Origin: CAVRTM01 sp963724015
GTDB taxonomy: Bacteria > Actinomycetota > Actinomycetes > Actinomycetales > Dermatophilaceae
DNA: 64,000 nucleotides
Reading direction: 5' to 3'
NCBI GenBank assembly: GCA_963724015.1
Contig: CAVRTM010000014.1
Span: forward strand, 434,001 to 498,000
Under the pieces are notes generated by a model. That model saw only the letters and a list, made by a program, of their open reading frames with translations, did not search any database and was not told the origin of the DNA. Position numbers and translations under genes: made by a program. Below, piece by piece: positions 42,865 to 51,199 of this stretch; positions within the stretch are counted from its first letter, which is position 1; every line of letters starts with the position of its first letter.

Positions 42865-43517
42865 TCAAGGCTGGGCCGAATGCACAATGCCTGCAGGGGC
42901 GTGAACGCTGACCGCGTAGCCGCCCCCGTCGTACGGCGCACCGTCCCAGGCCGCCAGCCGCCGGACCAGCCCCAGCCCGGCCGCGTCGCAGGCCGCGGTC
43001 GTACGCCGACAGCGGGGTCACCGGGCACCCGGGGGGCAGGTGGGCGGCGTCCAGCCCGAAGCCGCAGACCAGCAGCCCGGATGGAGCCAGCACCCGGGCG
43101 AGCTCGGCCACCGTCGACGGCAGGGTGCCGTCGGCCAGCAACGGAATGACGTTGCCGGCGGCGAGCACCAGGTCGTACCCGCCGGCCACTCCCGCGCCGA
43201 CCTCCCGCAGCGCGCCCAGGTCGGCGAGGACCCAGGCGAGGCCCGGGTGCTCGCGCCGCGCGACGGCCAGCATGGAGGGGTCGACGTCCACGCCGGTGCA
43301 CGCGTAGCCGAGCTCGGCCAACCGGGCCGCGACCCGGCCGGTGCCGCAGCCGGCGTCCAGCACCCGTGCCGGTGGCGGCACGAGCGAGGCGGCGTACGAC
43401 GCCTCGCCGTGCACGTCCGCCCCGCTCGCGGCCAGCGCGGCGAACCGCCCGGCGTAGTCCTCACCGTCGGCTCCGCCGGTCAGCTGGGCCCAACGGGTCT
43501 GTCGGGAGCTCGCTCAT
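42865..43517 (-). CDS. Class I SAM-dependent methyltransferase (two frameshifts)
   Basis: About 216 residues. Motif I is VLDAGCGTGRVAARLAELG, motif II CTGVDVDPSMLAVAR, then WVLADLG and YDLVLAAGNVI. Motif order is that of a Rossmann methyltransferase; the acceptor is unknown. Insertions near 43500 (after SELPTD) and 42997 (after LSAYD) break the frame. The -10 TAGCCT at 43525-43530 ends 7 nt before the ATG, pointing to leaderless translation. Confidence 0.82.
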
Positions 43518-43524
43518 GGGGCTC

Positions 43525-43530
43525 AGGCTA
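43525..43530 (-). promoter_or_regulatory. -10 element (TAGCCT) for a leaderless methyltransferase
   Basis: Read on the minus strand, it lies 7 nt before the ATG at 43517. Its first three bases, TAG, are also the stop codon of the upstream MFS remnant. Confidence 0.45.
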
Positions 43531-43710
43531 GGACGCGGCCTGCGCCGCGCGGACGGCGCGCTCCCGGACCGCGTGCCCGTCGGTGCGGTCGTCGTAGGAC
43601 CAGAAGTCGCGCAGCGACGCCGACGAGGCCAGGACCCCGAGCACGCACAGGACGCCGCCGCTGGTGATCGAGGCGCGCACGCCCCAGCGGTCGGCCACCA
43701 GCCCGGCGCG
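43528..43710 (-). pseudogene. 3' remnant of an MFS transporter gene
   Basis: The frame ending at the TAG at 43528-43530 encodes about 60 residues with TARAGLVADRWGVRASI, then VLCVLGVLAS and SLRDFWSYDDRT, the usual C-terminal part of an MFS permease (GR-LADRWG loop, last helix and tail). Nothing resembling the first ten helices precedes it; the upstream bases instead belong to the divergent gene at 43760. It appears to be a deletion relic. Confidence 0.55.
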
Positions 43711-43747
43711 GGCCGTGCACCTTCCATCGGGTTGTCCGGCGCGCGGC

Positions 43748-43753
43748 TAGGGT
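43748..43753 (+). promoter_or_regulatory. -10 element (TAGGGT) for a leaderless gene
   Basis: TAGGGT ends 6 nt before the GTG at 43760. Confidence 0.5.
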
Positions 43754-43759
43754 CGACCG

Positions 43760-45022
43760 GTGACCTTCCCCGCGCACCCCCGCTCCCTGGACGTCGTGGT
43801 GTTCGGCGCGAGCGGTTTCGTCGGCCGCCTCGTCGCGGCGCACCTGGCCACGGCCGCGCCGGACGGCCTCCGCGTCGGCCTGGCCGGCCGGTCCACCGAC
43901 CGCCTCGCTGCCGTCCGCGACGGGCTGGGGCCGGTCGCGGCGCACTGGCCGCTGCTGGTCGCCGACACGGGCGACCGGGCGGCACTGGAGCAGATGGCGG
44001 CCGCGACCCGGGTCGTCGCCTCGACGGTCGGGCCCTATGAGCGGCACGGTGAGCCGGTGGTGGCGGCCTGCGCCGCGGCCGGCACGCACTACGCCGACCT
44101 CACCGGCGAGGTGCTCTTCGTCCGCCGCAGCATCGCGCGCTTCCACGACCTCGCGCGCTCGACCGGCGCGAGGGTCGTGCACTCCTGCGGGTTCGACTCG
44201 GTGCCCTCGGACCTCGGCGTGCTGCTGGCGCACGAGCAGGCGCAGGCCGACGGTGAGGGGCCGCTGGAGGACACCACTCTCGTGGTCACCGACCTGCGCG
44301 GCGGGGTCAGCGGCGGCACGGTGGAGTCGATGCGGCTGCAGCTGGAGGCGGCCCGTCGGGACGCGGCGACGCGCCGCATCTTGGCCGACCCCTACTCGCT
44401 CAGTCCTGACCGGCTGGCCGAGCCGGACCTCGGCCCGCAGCGCGATGCGGTGGGGGTGAGCCGGGACGCCGGGCGCGGGGAGTGGCTGGCGCCGTTCGTC
44501 ATGGCGTCGTACAACACCCGCGTGGTGCGGCGCAGCAACGCCCTCACGGACTGGGCGTACGGGCGGCGGTTCCGCTACCGCGAGGTCATGGCCTTCCAGG
44601 GGGCGGTCACCGGCCCGGTGGCGGCCGTCGCGGTGACCGGCGGGCTGGCCGCCACGATGCTGGGGATGCGCTTCGGACCGACCCGTGCGCTGCTGGACCG
44701 GGTGCTGCCCGAGCCGGGCGAGGGACCGGACGAGAAGACCCGCACCCACGGCAGGTTCCGGGTCGAGGTGCGGGCCACGACCACCACCGGCGCGTCGTAC
44801 ACGGTGGTGGTCGCGGCCTCGGGCGACCCCGGCTACGCCGCGACGGCGGTGATGCTCGGGGAGAGCGCCGTGGCCCTGGCCCTCGGGGAGGACCTGCCCG
44901 ACCGCGCTGGTGTGCTGACGCCCGCGACGGCGCTGGGGGACGCGCTCGTGGACCGGCTGCGGGCTGCCGGGTTCGAGCTGTCGGTGGTGGGTGTGCCCGG
45001 GGGCCGCGACCGCAGGGGCTGA
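43760..45022 (+). CDS. Saccharopine dehydrogenase-like / trans-acting enoyl reductase family protein
   Basis: 420 residues. The N-terminal Rossmann fold has VVVFGASGFVGRLVAAHLA and LAGRSTDRL; later come ASTVGPYERHGEPVVAACAAAGTHYADLTGE, split here as ASTVGPYERHG and GTHYADLTGE, and HSCGFDSVPSDLGV. This matches the saccharopine-dehydrogenase NADP-binding family that in mycobacteria includes trans-acting enoyl reductases for lipid synthesis. Which substrate it uses is not clear. One membrane-like segment lies near residues 285-305. Ends 51 bp from the convergent F420 gene. Confidence 0.82.
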   Translation: MTFPAHPRSLDVVVFGASGFVGRLVAAHLATAAPDGLRVGLAGRSTDRLAAVRDGLGPVAAHWPLLVADTGDRAALEQMAAATRVVASTVGPYERHGEPVVAACAAAGTHYADLTGEVLFVRRSIARFHDLARSTGARVVHSCGFDSVPSDLGVLLAHEQAQADGEGPLEDTTLVVTDLRGGVSGGTVESMRLQLEAARRDAATRRILADPYSLSPDRLAEPDLGPQRDAVGVSRDAGRGEWLAPFVMASYNTRVVRRSNALTDWAYGRRFRYREVMAFQGAVTGPVAAVAVTGGLAATMLGMRFGPTRALLDRVLPEPGEGPDEKTRTHGRFRVEVRATTTTGASYTVVVAASGDPGYAATAVMLGESAVALALGEDLPDRAGVLTPATALGDALVDRLRAAGFELSVVGVPGGRDRRG

Positions 45023-45073
45023 GCCTCCTCGTCCGCGGCCGCCCGGGCACCAGCCCAGGTCAGGTCGGTCAGG

Positions 45074-46075
45074 TCAGCGGTGCAGCTTGGGCAGGACCTC
45101 GCGGCCGAAGACCTCGATCCACTCGGCCTGGTTGCGCCCGACGTTGTGCAGGTAGACCCGGTCGAAGCCGAGGTCGACGAAGCGCTGGATGTAGGCCCGG
45201 TGCTCCTCAGGGTCGGAGCTGATCACCATCCGGCCCTCGAAGTCCTCGGCGCGCACGAGCTTGGCCATCTGCTCGAACTCGAAGGGGGAGCGGATGTCCG
45301 CCTTGGGGAACTTCATCCCGCCGTTGGGCCACTCCACCATCGCGTTGGTCAGCGCCTCCTCGTCGGTCGGCGCCCAGGACAGGTGCAGCTGCAGGACCTT
45401 CGGCATCGTGTCGGGGTCCTTGCCGGCCTCGCGGGCGCCTTCCTCGAACTTGGCGAACAGCCCGCCGATCTTCTCCAGCGGCGCGCCGACGGTGATGATG
45501 CCGTCGGCGAACTTGCCGGTCTTCTTGGCGTTGATCGGCCCGGCGGTGGCCACGAGCACCGGGGGAGCGACCTCCGGCATGGTCCACAGGCGCGCGGACT
45601 CCATCTGGAAGTAGGTGCCCTTGTGCTTGACGTCCTTGCCGGCGATGGAGGCGTCGAAGAGCTTCTTGATGATCTCGATCGCCTCGAACATGCGGGCCGA
45701 GCGCTCGCCAGCCTCGGGCCAGTAGCCGCCGATGACGTGCTCGTTCAGGGCCTCGCCCGCGCCGACGCCCAGCCAGGAGCGACCGGGGTACATCGCCTCG
45801 AGCGTGGCGGCCGCCTGGGCGACCATCGCCGGGTGGAACCGGAAGGACGGGCAGGTGACGCCGGGGCCCATGTCGCCGGTGGTGCGCTCCCCGACGGCGG
45901 TCAGCACGTTCCACACGAAGGAGGCGTGGCCCTGCTGCGGCACCCAGGGCTGGAAGTGGTCGGCGGCCATGCAGCCGGAGAAGCCGTGCTCCTCGGCCAG
46001 CGCGGTCAGCGCGACCGCCTCGGTGGGGTGGAACTGCTCCAGCATGGCGGCGTAGCCGACGGTGAGATCGCTCAT
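45074..46075 (-). CDS. F420-dependent G6PDH-like LLM oxidoreductase
   Basis: 333 residues of the luciferase-like (LLM) fold. It follows the Fgd family of F420-dependent glucose-6-phosphate dehydrogenases: VGYAAMLEQFHPTEAV, AADHFQPWVPQQGHASFVWNVL, GPGVTCPSFRFHPAMVAQAAATLE (in parts), GVGAGEALNEHVIGG. The HF and E residues around positions 40 and 109 are typical catalytic residues. Substrate in non-mycobacterial members may not be glucose-6-phosphate. A -10 box lies 6 nt before the ATG, so the mRNA is probably leaderless. Confidence 0.85.
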   Translation of the reverse strand: MSDLTVGYAAMLEQFHPTEAVALTALAEEHGFSGCMAADHFQPWVPQQGHASFVWNVLTAVGERTTGDMGPGVTCPSFRFHPAMVAQAAATLEAMYPGRSWLGVGAGEALNEHVIGGYWPEAGERSARMFEAIEIIKKLFDASIAGKDVKHKGTYFQMESARLWTMPEVAPPVLVATAGPINAKKTGKFADGIITVGAPLEKIGGLFAKFEEGAREAGKDPDTMPKVLQLHLSWAPTDEEALTNAMVEWPNGGMKFPKADIRSPFEFEQMAKLVRAEDFEGRMVISSDPEEHRAYIQRFVDLGFDRVYLHNVGRNQAEWIEVFGREVLPKLHR

Positions 46076-46081
46076 GGGGCC

Positions 46082-46087
46082 ACGCTA
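46082..46087 (-). promoter_or_regulatory. -10 element (TAGCGT) for the leaderless F420 gene
   Basis: On the minus strand TAGCGT is followed by GGCCCC and the ATG at 46075. Confidence 0.5.
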
Positions 46088-46142
46088 GTACCGGCCGGTG
46101 GGGTGCTCGCCGGGCGCTGCCGAGCAGGGGTTGGTGGCGGCG

Positions 46143-47288
46143 TCAGCTGATGTCGAACTTGATGATCTGGCCGGTCGGGCCGCCGGGGTTCTTGGCCGGC
46201 ATGACGCTCCAGTTCGAGACGTAGACGTCGTGGCCCCTGAAGGCGAACCCAGAGGGCGCGAACAGCTGCCCGGTGCCCCAGATGCTGCGGTGCCCGTTCC
46301 TTGCGATCTGCACCAGCGCGCCGATCGGGGAGCCGGATATCAGGCCGTGGGCGAAGATCTCGGTGGCGTAGAAGTTCCCGCGGGAGTCGAACCCGCACCC
46401 GTTGACGGCCGTGAGGCCTGTCTTCCACACCCTGGCGGTGCCGTGGCTGTACCGCCACACCCGGGCATGACCGGCGGTCAGGTAGCCGCCGAGGAGCTCA
46501 CCGATGTACAGCGCTCCGTCCGGGCCCTTGGCCACGCAGGTCGGTACCGAGTCAACCGGCGCGCCCTTGGGGACGTTGAGGTAGGTCAGCACCTTCACCC
46601 TCCCGGTGGAGGAGACCCAGTCCAGTGTGTTGGCCCCGGCGTCTGCGACGTACGCGCCCCCGGTGGCCGCCAGGATGGCATTGGGGTTGGCGTCCGGGAA
46701 CTGCGGGTTCAGCTTCTTGTGCGCGGCGCTCCAGAGGTAGTCGATGTCGCCCACTGGTGCCACCGGGGTGTACCGGCCGTGTGCGGTCAGCCGGATCTGT
46801 CGGCCCAGCTGCTGGCGGGCAGCCGTCAGCACCGGGCTCGTTGGCGTCTTCGGTGGAAGTCCGTGCGCGCTCTCGCCGATGAGGGCGTACACATGCCCGT
46901 GTCGGGCGGAGACCGACACCGGGCCTTCGGCCGACTGCCCCTTGGGGTCGGCTGCCGAGATCAGGCCGGTCACGAGGCGGACGACGCGCCCGTCGGAACG
47001 CACCCTGCTGACCGCCCCGGTGAGCCCGGCACACAGCGGGGAACCCTCCGGGCCCGGGCCCAGGCACACTGGCCCCCCGTGGCCCGCTTCGGCCACGTAC
47101 AGCACGCCGCTGGCGCCGAAGCTCAAGCCCCGCGGGTTGTCCAGGTTCGAGGCGACGACCTTGCCCTTGGGCGCCGCGGCACCAGAGGCCACAGCGGGGG
47201 CCAGGCTCGTGCCCGACACGACCAACGCGCTGACGGCCCCCACGACACCGACACGGCCACTGACTCGCACTCGTCGACTCCGGTTCAC
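46143..47288 (-). CDS. ScyD/ScyE-like secreted beta-propeller protein
   Basis: 381 residues. An N-terminal signal peptide (basic SRRVRVSGR, hydrophobic VGVVGAVSALVVSG, then ASGAAAP cleavage region) is followed by repeated NHL/propeller-like blades: LDNPRGLSFGASGVLYVAE, GAYVADAGANTLDWV, GPDGALYIGELLGG, GCGFDSRGNFYATE and GFAFRGHDVYVSNW. This matches the ScyD/ScyE family, named from cyanobacterial scytonemin clusters, though most members are outside such clusters and uncharacterised. GGGAGCG lies upstream of the GTG. The base composition is slightly less GC-biased than the core genes. Confidence 0.82.
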   Translation of the reverse strand: MNRSRRVRVSGRVGVVGAVSALVVSGTSLAPAVASGAAAPKGKVVASNLDNPRGLSFGASGVLYVAEAGHGGPVCLGPGPEGSPLCAGLTGAVSRVRSDGRVVRLVTGLISAADPKGQSAEGPVSVSARHGHVYALIGESAHGLPPKTPTSPVLTAARQQLGRQIRLTAHGRYTPVAPVGDIDYLWSAAHKKLNPQFPDANPNAILAATGGAYVADAGANTLDWVSSTGRVKVLTYLNVPKGAPVDSVPTCVAKGPDGALYIGELLGGYLTAGHARVWRYSHGTARVWKTGLTAVNGCGFDSRGNFYATEIFAHGLISGSPIGALVQIARNGHRSIWGTGQLFAPSGFAFRGHDVYVSNWSVMPAKNPGGPTGQIIKFDIS

Positions 47289-47502
47289 GATTCGACGCTC
47301 CCTTGGGACCGGCGGTCGAGACGCTCGGGCCCCTGCGGCCGCGGTCTTTCGACGCTAGCGCGCACGGACCAGTGCGGACCACCCCCTAAACCGGCCCCAG
47401 CAGAGGCCATCGGCGATCGTGGTCCAGTCGACGGTTCGCAAAGGGACACCCGACCGTCAGCGTGGGCAGCGCGGGGGGACGTGGGGGCACCCGGGACCCG
47501 CG

Positions 47503-48120
47503 TCAGCCAGAGACCGCGGTGCCGAGGGAGTCTGCGCCCATGACCTTGGGTGCTCCCTTCTCGTAGAAGACGTCGAGCTCGGTGACGGTGAAGCCCGCGG
47601 CGGTGAGCAGGTCCACGACGGACCGGGTGAGGTGGCACCCGCCGACGAGCCGCTTCTGCAACGGCTCCAGGCGGTGCTGCCAACGCCGAACGTCCTCGTC
47701 GGGCGCCAGGCCGTGCTCGATGAAGTGCAGCGTGCCGCCCGGGCGGAGGACGCGTCGTACCTCACGCAGTGCGGCGGCCGGATGGGGGATGGTGCACAGC
47801 GTCCAGGTCGACAGCGCGGTGTCGAAGCTGTGCTCGTCGTACGGCAGGAGCTCCCCGTCCAGTGCGGACCGTTGCACCGGCACGCTGCTCGCCGCAAGGC
47901 GCTTGCCGGCGAGCTTCCAGCCAACGTCGGAGGGTTCGACGGCATCGACCGCGGTGACCCCGGCCGGGTAGTACGGGACGTTGAGTCCCGACCCGAACCC
48001 CATCTCCAGCACACGCCCGTGCAGCTGCTCGCAGACCCGTTGTCGCAGCGGCACCACGATCTTCGTGCCGCACGCCACGTCGATGACCCGCGGGAGCACC
48101 CGGTCGCCGTACCAGCCCAT
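47503..48120 (-). CDS. Class I SAM-dependent methyltransferase
   Basis: 205 residues. Motif I VLEMGFGSGLNVPYYP, motif II VDAVEPSDVGWKLA, then FDTALSTWTLCTIPHPAAALREV and GGTLHFIEHGL. The EMGFGSGLN form and the C-terminal HLTRSVVDLLTAAGF are typical of the YbaJ/UbiE-like small-molecule group, with homologues annotated as phosphatidylethanolamine- or thiol-methyltransferase-like. Acceptor unknown. GAGGGGAG precedes the ATG. Not interrupted. Confidence 0.82.
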   Translation of the reverse strand: MGWYGDRVLPRVIDVACGTKIVVPLRQRVCEQLHGRVLEMGFGSGLNVPYYPAGVTAVDAVEPSDVGWKLAGKRLAASSVPVQRSALDGELLPYDEHSFDTALSTWTLCTIPHPAAALREVRRVLRPGGTLHFIEHGLAPDEDVRRWQHRLEPLQKRLVGGCHLTRSVVDLLTAAGFTVTELDVFYEKGAPKVMGADSLGTAVSG

Positions 48121-48611
48121 CACTGCTCCCCTCCTGGACCCAGACTGCCGCGCCAGGCCGCGCCGCGCCACGCCTCGTCCGCGACCGGGGGGAACGACGT
48201 CACCCAGGCGCCCGTTCAGCCCCGCTTGCGTAGCGGCCGGCCGAGCCCGCGTCCCGGATGCGGGAGCCGCGCCGTCACCCCCGAACCCACCACTCCACGG
48301 GACGCTGACAGCGCTCAGGCTGACGAGCGCCTACGGCGGGGCCGGCGCTTGACCGGTTGGGCGTCAGACCAGAGAGCCACGTGTCGGTCGAGGGTCCTCC
48401 GCGCTTGGACAGAGCGCATGGTGGTTCGGGCGTCGTCGAGGGGCGCGGATCTGTACGCCGCGCACATCGACAACCACCTCGCGCGGGCAGGCCCGCAGCA
48501 GCCGGCGCACCGCCCGGGCCAGTCTGGGTGCACTGCTGAGGTCCGGGGATCCAGCACGCCCAGGGCCCGGCCAGCTGCGGCGGTGCAGCAGCACCGGTGG
48601 AGAATCGACCC
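48121..48611. other. 490-bp stretch with no intact gene
   Basis: Between the methyltransferase start and the PerM-family gene there is no complete gene. The first 190 bp show nothing; the remainder carries the STAS-like remnant on the minus strand listed separately, overlapping the start of the PerM gene by a few bases. Confidence 0.5.
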
Positions 48612-48627
48612 ATGGACGTCTCGCCAC
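48315..48627 (-). pseudogene. STAS-domain-like remnant or small frameshifted gene
   Basis: On the minus strand, one frame gives LARAVRRLLRACPREVVVDV and then RGVQIRA, much like the core strand-helix of STAS/anti-sigma-antagonist domains. Just after, the reading continues best in a second frame as DDARTTMRSVQARRTLDRHV and ends at the stop at 48315. The head is short and partly inside the PerM gene, so this is either a decayed gene or a small gene with a sequencing shift near 48440. Confidence 0.35.
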
Positions 48628-49955
48628 TCAACCGACACCCCGGGCAGGACGCATCGACGCGCGCACCCGTCGACGCGCACGTGACAGGCCCACAGCCCGC
48701 GCACCCGGGAGCCGGCGAGGCGTCCGAGGCCGCAGCGGGGTCGGTGGGGGTACCGGTCGCCGATCAGATCGCCCAGGCCGATGCGGAGACCGTGCAGCTC
48801 ATCGACGACCAGCGCTACGGGAACGTCGACGAAACCCTGGTCAACACACTGGGCCAACCGCTGAACCGGCGCTCGCCGTTCTACCTCGGCCTGATGGCGG
48901 GGCTCGGTCTCCTGGCGTCCTACGGGCTCGTGCACCTGTTGCTCCAGGTGACGCAGCTCATCACCTTCATCCTCGTGGCGCTCTTCCTCGCGCTGGGCCT
49001 CGAGCCTCTGGTGTCGCAGCTCGTGCGCCGGGGTCTGCGTCGCGGTTGGGCCGTGCTCGTGGTGATGCTCGGCCTGCTGGTCATCCTGGGCTTCATCGGA
49101 TGGATGGTCCTGCCGACCTTCGTCACCCAGATCGCGTCCCTGATCAACAGGACACCCAGCTACCTCACCGACCTTCAGAACCAGGGCCTGGTTCATCGGC
49201 TCGACAACCGGTTCCATCTCGCGCAGCAGGTTCAGGCCCGGGCCCAGTCCAGCATCAACGCGGGCACCGTCACATCGGTCCTGGGAGGGGTCCTGGGAGC
49301 CGGAAAGGCGCTCGTGGACGGTGTCCTCGCCGTCGTCACTGTGCTCGTACTGACCCTGTACCTGATGATGGCGCTTCCCACCGTCAAGGCGGCCTGCTAC
49401 AAGCTCGTGCCCCACCAACGACGCGTACGTGTGGTGTTCCTCGGAGAGCAGATCTCGCGGCAGGTCGGCGGCTACGTCCTGGGACAGACCGTCGTGGCCA
49501 CCATCAACGGATTGCTGACGTGGCTCATGCTCACCGTGCTGGGGCTCCCTTTTCCCGTCGTACTCGCGGTGATGGCTGGGTTCCTGGCGCTGATCCCCAT
49601 CGTCGGCACCATCGTCGGCGGCGTCATCATCACCCTGGTAGCGCTCACCGCCGGCTGGACCACCGCTCTGATCGCTCTGGGCTACTACATCGCCTACCAC
49701 ATCTTCGAGGCCTATGTTCTCTCGCCGCGGATCATGCACCGGGCCGTCAATGTCCCCGCCGTGGTCACCATCGTCGCCGTGCTGGCTGGCGGCACCCTCC
49801 TGGGAGTGGTCGGCGCATTGATCGCGATCCCCGTCGCTGCCGGCCTGTCCCTGATCTACGACCAGGTTCTGGTCCCACGTCAGCAAGGCCTCAAGGGCGG
49901 GGTACGCAGTCCCTCCGAGGGGACCGCTGTAGCTCGCCCCCCGGTCAGTTCTTGA
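48612..49955 (+). CDS. AI-2E/PerM family transporter
   Basis: 447 residues. A hydrophilic, probably disordered head of about 90 residues precedes eight membrane helices of the AI-2 exporter/PerM family: RRSPFYLGLMAGLGLLASYG, LITFILVALFLALGLEPLV, GWAVLVVMLGLLVILGF, GYVLGQTVVATINGLLTW, AGFLALIPIVGTIVGGV, and AYVLSPRIMHRAVNVPA. The family includes permeases and Na+/H+ antiporters of uncertain substrate. ATG at 48612 is chosen; a GTG 15 bases earlier is the alternative. Its 3' end overlaps the convergent phosphoesterase gene by 11 bp. Confidence 0.87.
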   Translation: MDVSPLNRHPGQDASTRAPVDAHVTGPQPAHPGAGEASEAAAGSVGVPVADQIAQADAETVQLIDDQRYGNVDETLVNTLGQPLNRRSPFYLGLMAGLGLLASYGLVHLLLQVTQLITFILVALFLALGLEPLVSQLVRRGLRRGWAVLVVMLGLLVILGFIGWMVLPTFVTQIASLINRTPSYLTDLQNQGLVHRLDNRFHLAQQVQARAQSSINAGTVTSVLGGVLGAGKALVDGVLAVVTVLVLTLYLMMALPTVKAACYKLVPHQRRVRVVFLGEQISRQVGGYVLGQTVVATINGLLTWLMLTVLGLPFPVVLAVMAGFLALIPIVGTIVGGVIITLVALTAGWTTALIALGYYIAYHIFEAYVLSPRIMHRAVNVPAVVTIVAVLAGGTLLGVVGALIAIPVAAGLSLIYDQVLVPRQQGLKGGVRSPSEGTAVARPPVSS

Positions 49956-51075
49956 GGGTGACGTCGTTGGGCGCGGGCAGGCTGCCGCCGCCGCGCAGCA
50001 CGACCTCGGGGGTGGGCCGGCGCGTGCCTGGGGAGGGCGGGACCGGGTTCGGCGTGCGCGGCGGCGTCGGGGGCGCGGGCAGTGCGATCGGGGTGCCGGG
50101 CGCCGGGGGCGGAGGGATGCTGGCCGTGGTGGAGACCAGGTCGGCCAGGCCGGGGTCGTCGTCGACGCGGGGAACGCCGAGGGCGGGCAGCCCGAGCAGC
50201 TGCAGCGCGGTCTTGGGGACGGACACGTGGGAGCACCAGCGGGAGTCGACCACCGGTGGGACCGCGCCGCCGAACATCAGCAACGGCACCCGCGGGCCGT
50301 AGGCGATCTGCACCCCGTCGGCGGTCTGCTCCACGTTGGGGGTGGCCACGTGGTCATCCCAGCCGCCCCAGTCATCCCAGGTCAGCAGGAACACCGTCTC
50401 CTCCCAGCCGCCGCCCTTGACGACGGCGTCGACCGCCTGCTGGACCGCGCCCATCCCCACGGTGACGTCGGCCGGCGGGTGCTCATCCTCGGGGGAGTCG
50501 TGCCACAGGTAGCACAGCTGGGGCAGGTTCCCCGCCTGGGCGTCGGCGAGGAACGTCGAGGAGGGCACCAGGTTCGGGGAGCCGTTGAGCTGGGTGTAGA
50601 ACCCGACCGGGTAGTCGTTGCTGGCGGTGTAGCAGCGCCAGGACACCCCGTGGTCCTGCGCGTGGCCGGGCAGGGAGGGCATGTCCCACACCGGGGGCGG
50701 CTGGTTGCGGGGTGGGTTACGCAGCGTCGGGGTCTGGCCACCGACCAGCAGCAGGTGGTTGGGGGTGGAGTTGGTCCCGAAGCCGGAGCAGTGGTTCTCC
50801 AGGAACGCCCCGTTCAGCGCCAACCAGGCGTAGTAGGGCAGCACCGCGTGGGTGTCGAACTGGGTGCGGGTCGCCGTGCCGGTGCCCTTGAGCCAGGCGC
50901 CGTAGGCGCGCCGGTCGTGCGGCTGGTCCTTGCCCGGCGGGTTCGTCTGGGTCGGCCAGTCGGTGGCCACGTTCGCGCCCCACGGCGCCAGGCCACGGAA
51001 GTAGTTGTCCGTGGTGTGGTTCTCCTGAACCATCACCACCACCCGAGTGACGTTGGGGTGGCCGCTGGTCGCCAT
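49945..51075 (-). CDS. Phosphoesterase (phospholipase C/acid phosphatase-like), no signal peptide
   Basis: 376 residues of the phosphoesterase family that includes bacterial non-hemolytic phospholipases C. The N-terminal metal/nucleophile block is VVVMVQENHTTDNYFRGLAPW (in parts VVVMVQENHTTDN and YFRGLAPWG); FLENHCSGFGTNSTPNHLLL follows, with the later metal site LLTWDDWGGWDDHVATP. The final 45 residues are Pro-rich. Related PlcC enzymes carry Tat signals, but none is visible here, even from the longer possible start at 51156. Substrate unknown. Confidence 0.82.
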   Translation of the reverse strand: MATSGHPNVTRVVVMVQENHTTDNYFRGLAPWGANVATDWPTQTNPPGKDQPHDRRAYGAWLKGTGTATRTQFDTHAVLPYYAWLALNGAFLENHCSGFGTNSTPNHLLLVGGQTPTLRNPPRNQPPPVWDMPSLPGHAQDHGVSWRCYTASNDYPVGFYTQLNGSPNLVPSSTFLADAQAGNLPQLCYLWHDSPEDEHPPADVTVGMGAVQQAVDAVVKGGGWEETVFLLTWDDWGGWDDHVATPNVEQTADGVQIAYGPRVPLLMFGGAVPPVVDSRWCSHVSVPKTALQLLGLPALGVPRVDDDPGLADLVSTTASIPPPPAPGTPIALPAPPTPPRTPNPVPPSPGTRRPTPEVVLRGGGSLPAPNDVTLKN

Positions 51076-51199
51076 GGGGTCACAATGCCCGGTGGCGTGG
51101 CTCGCCGCGAGAGAAGAGCGGCGGCCTCGCGACTCGCGAGCTGAGTCGCCTAACATGCGGCACAGCGCGTGTCCATCGCCCGCTGCGCCACGACCCGGC

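Noticed and set aside
38446..43149. A continuous 1567-codon reading frame on the plus strand
   Set aside because: It runs across the ABC, ppgK and map genes in the wrong frame or strand, is rich in Arg, Ala and Gly and shows no motif. Long open frames without meaning are expected at this GC content.
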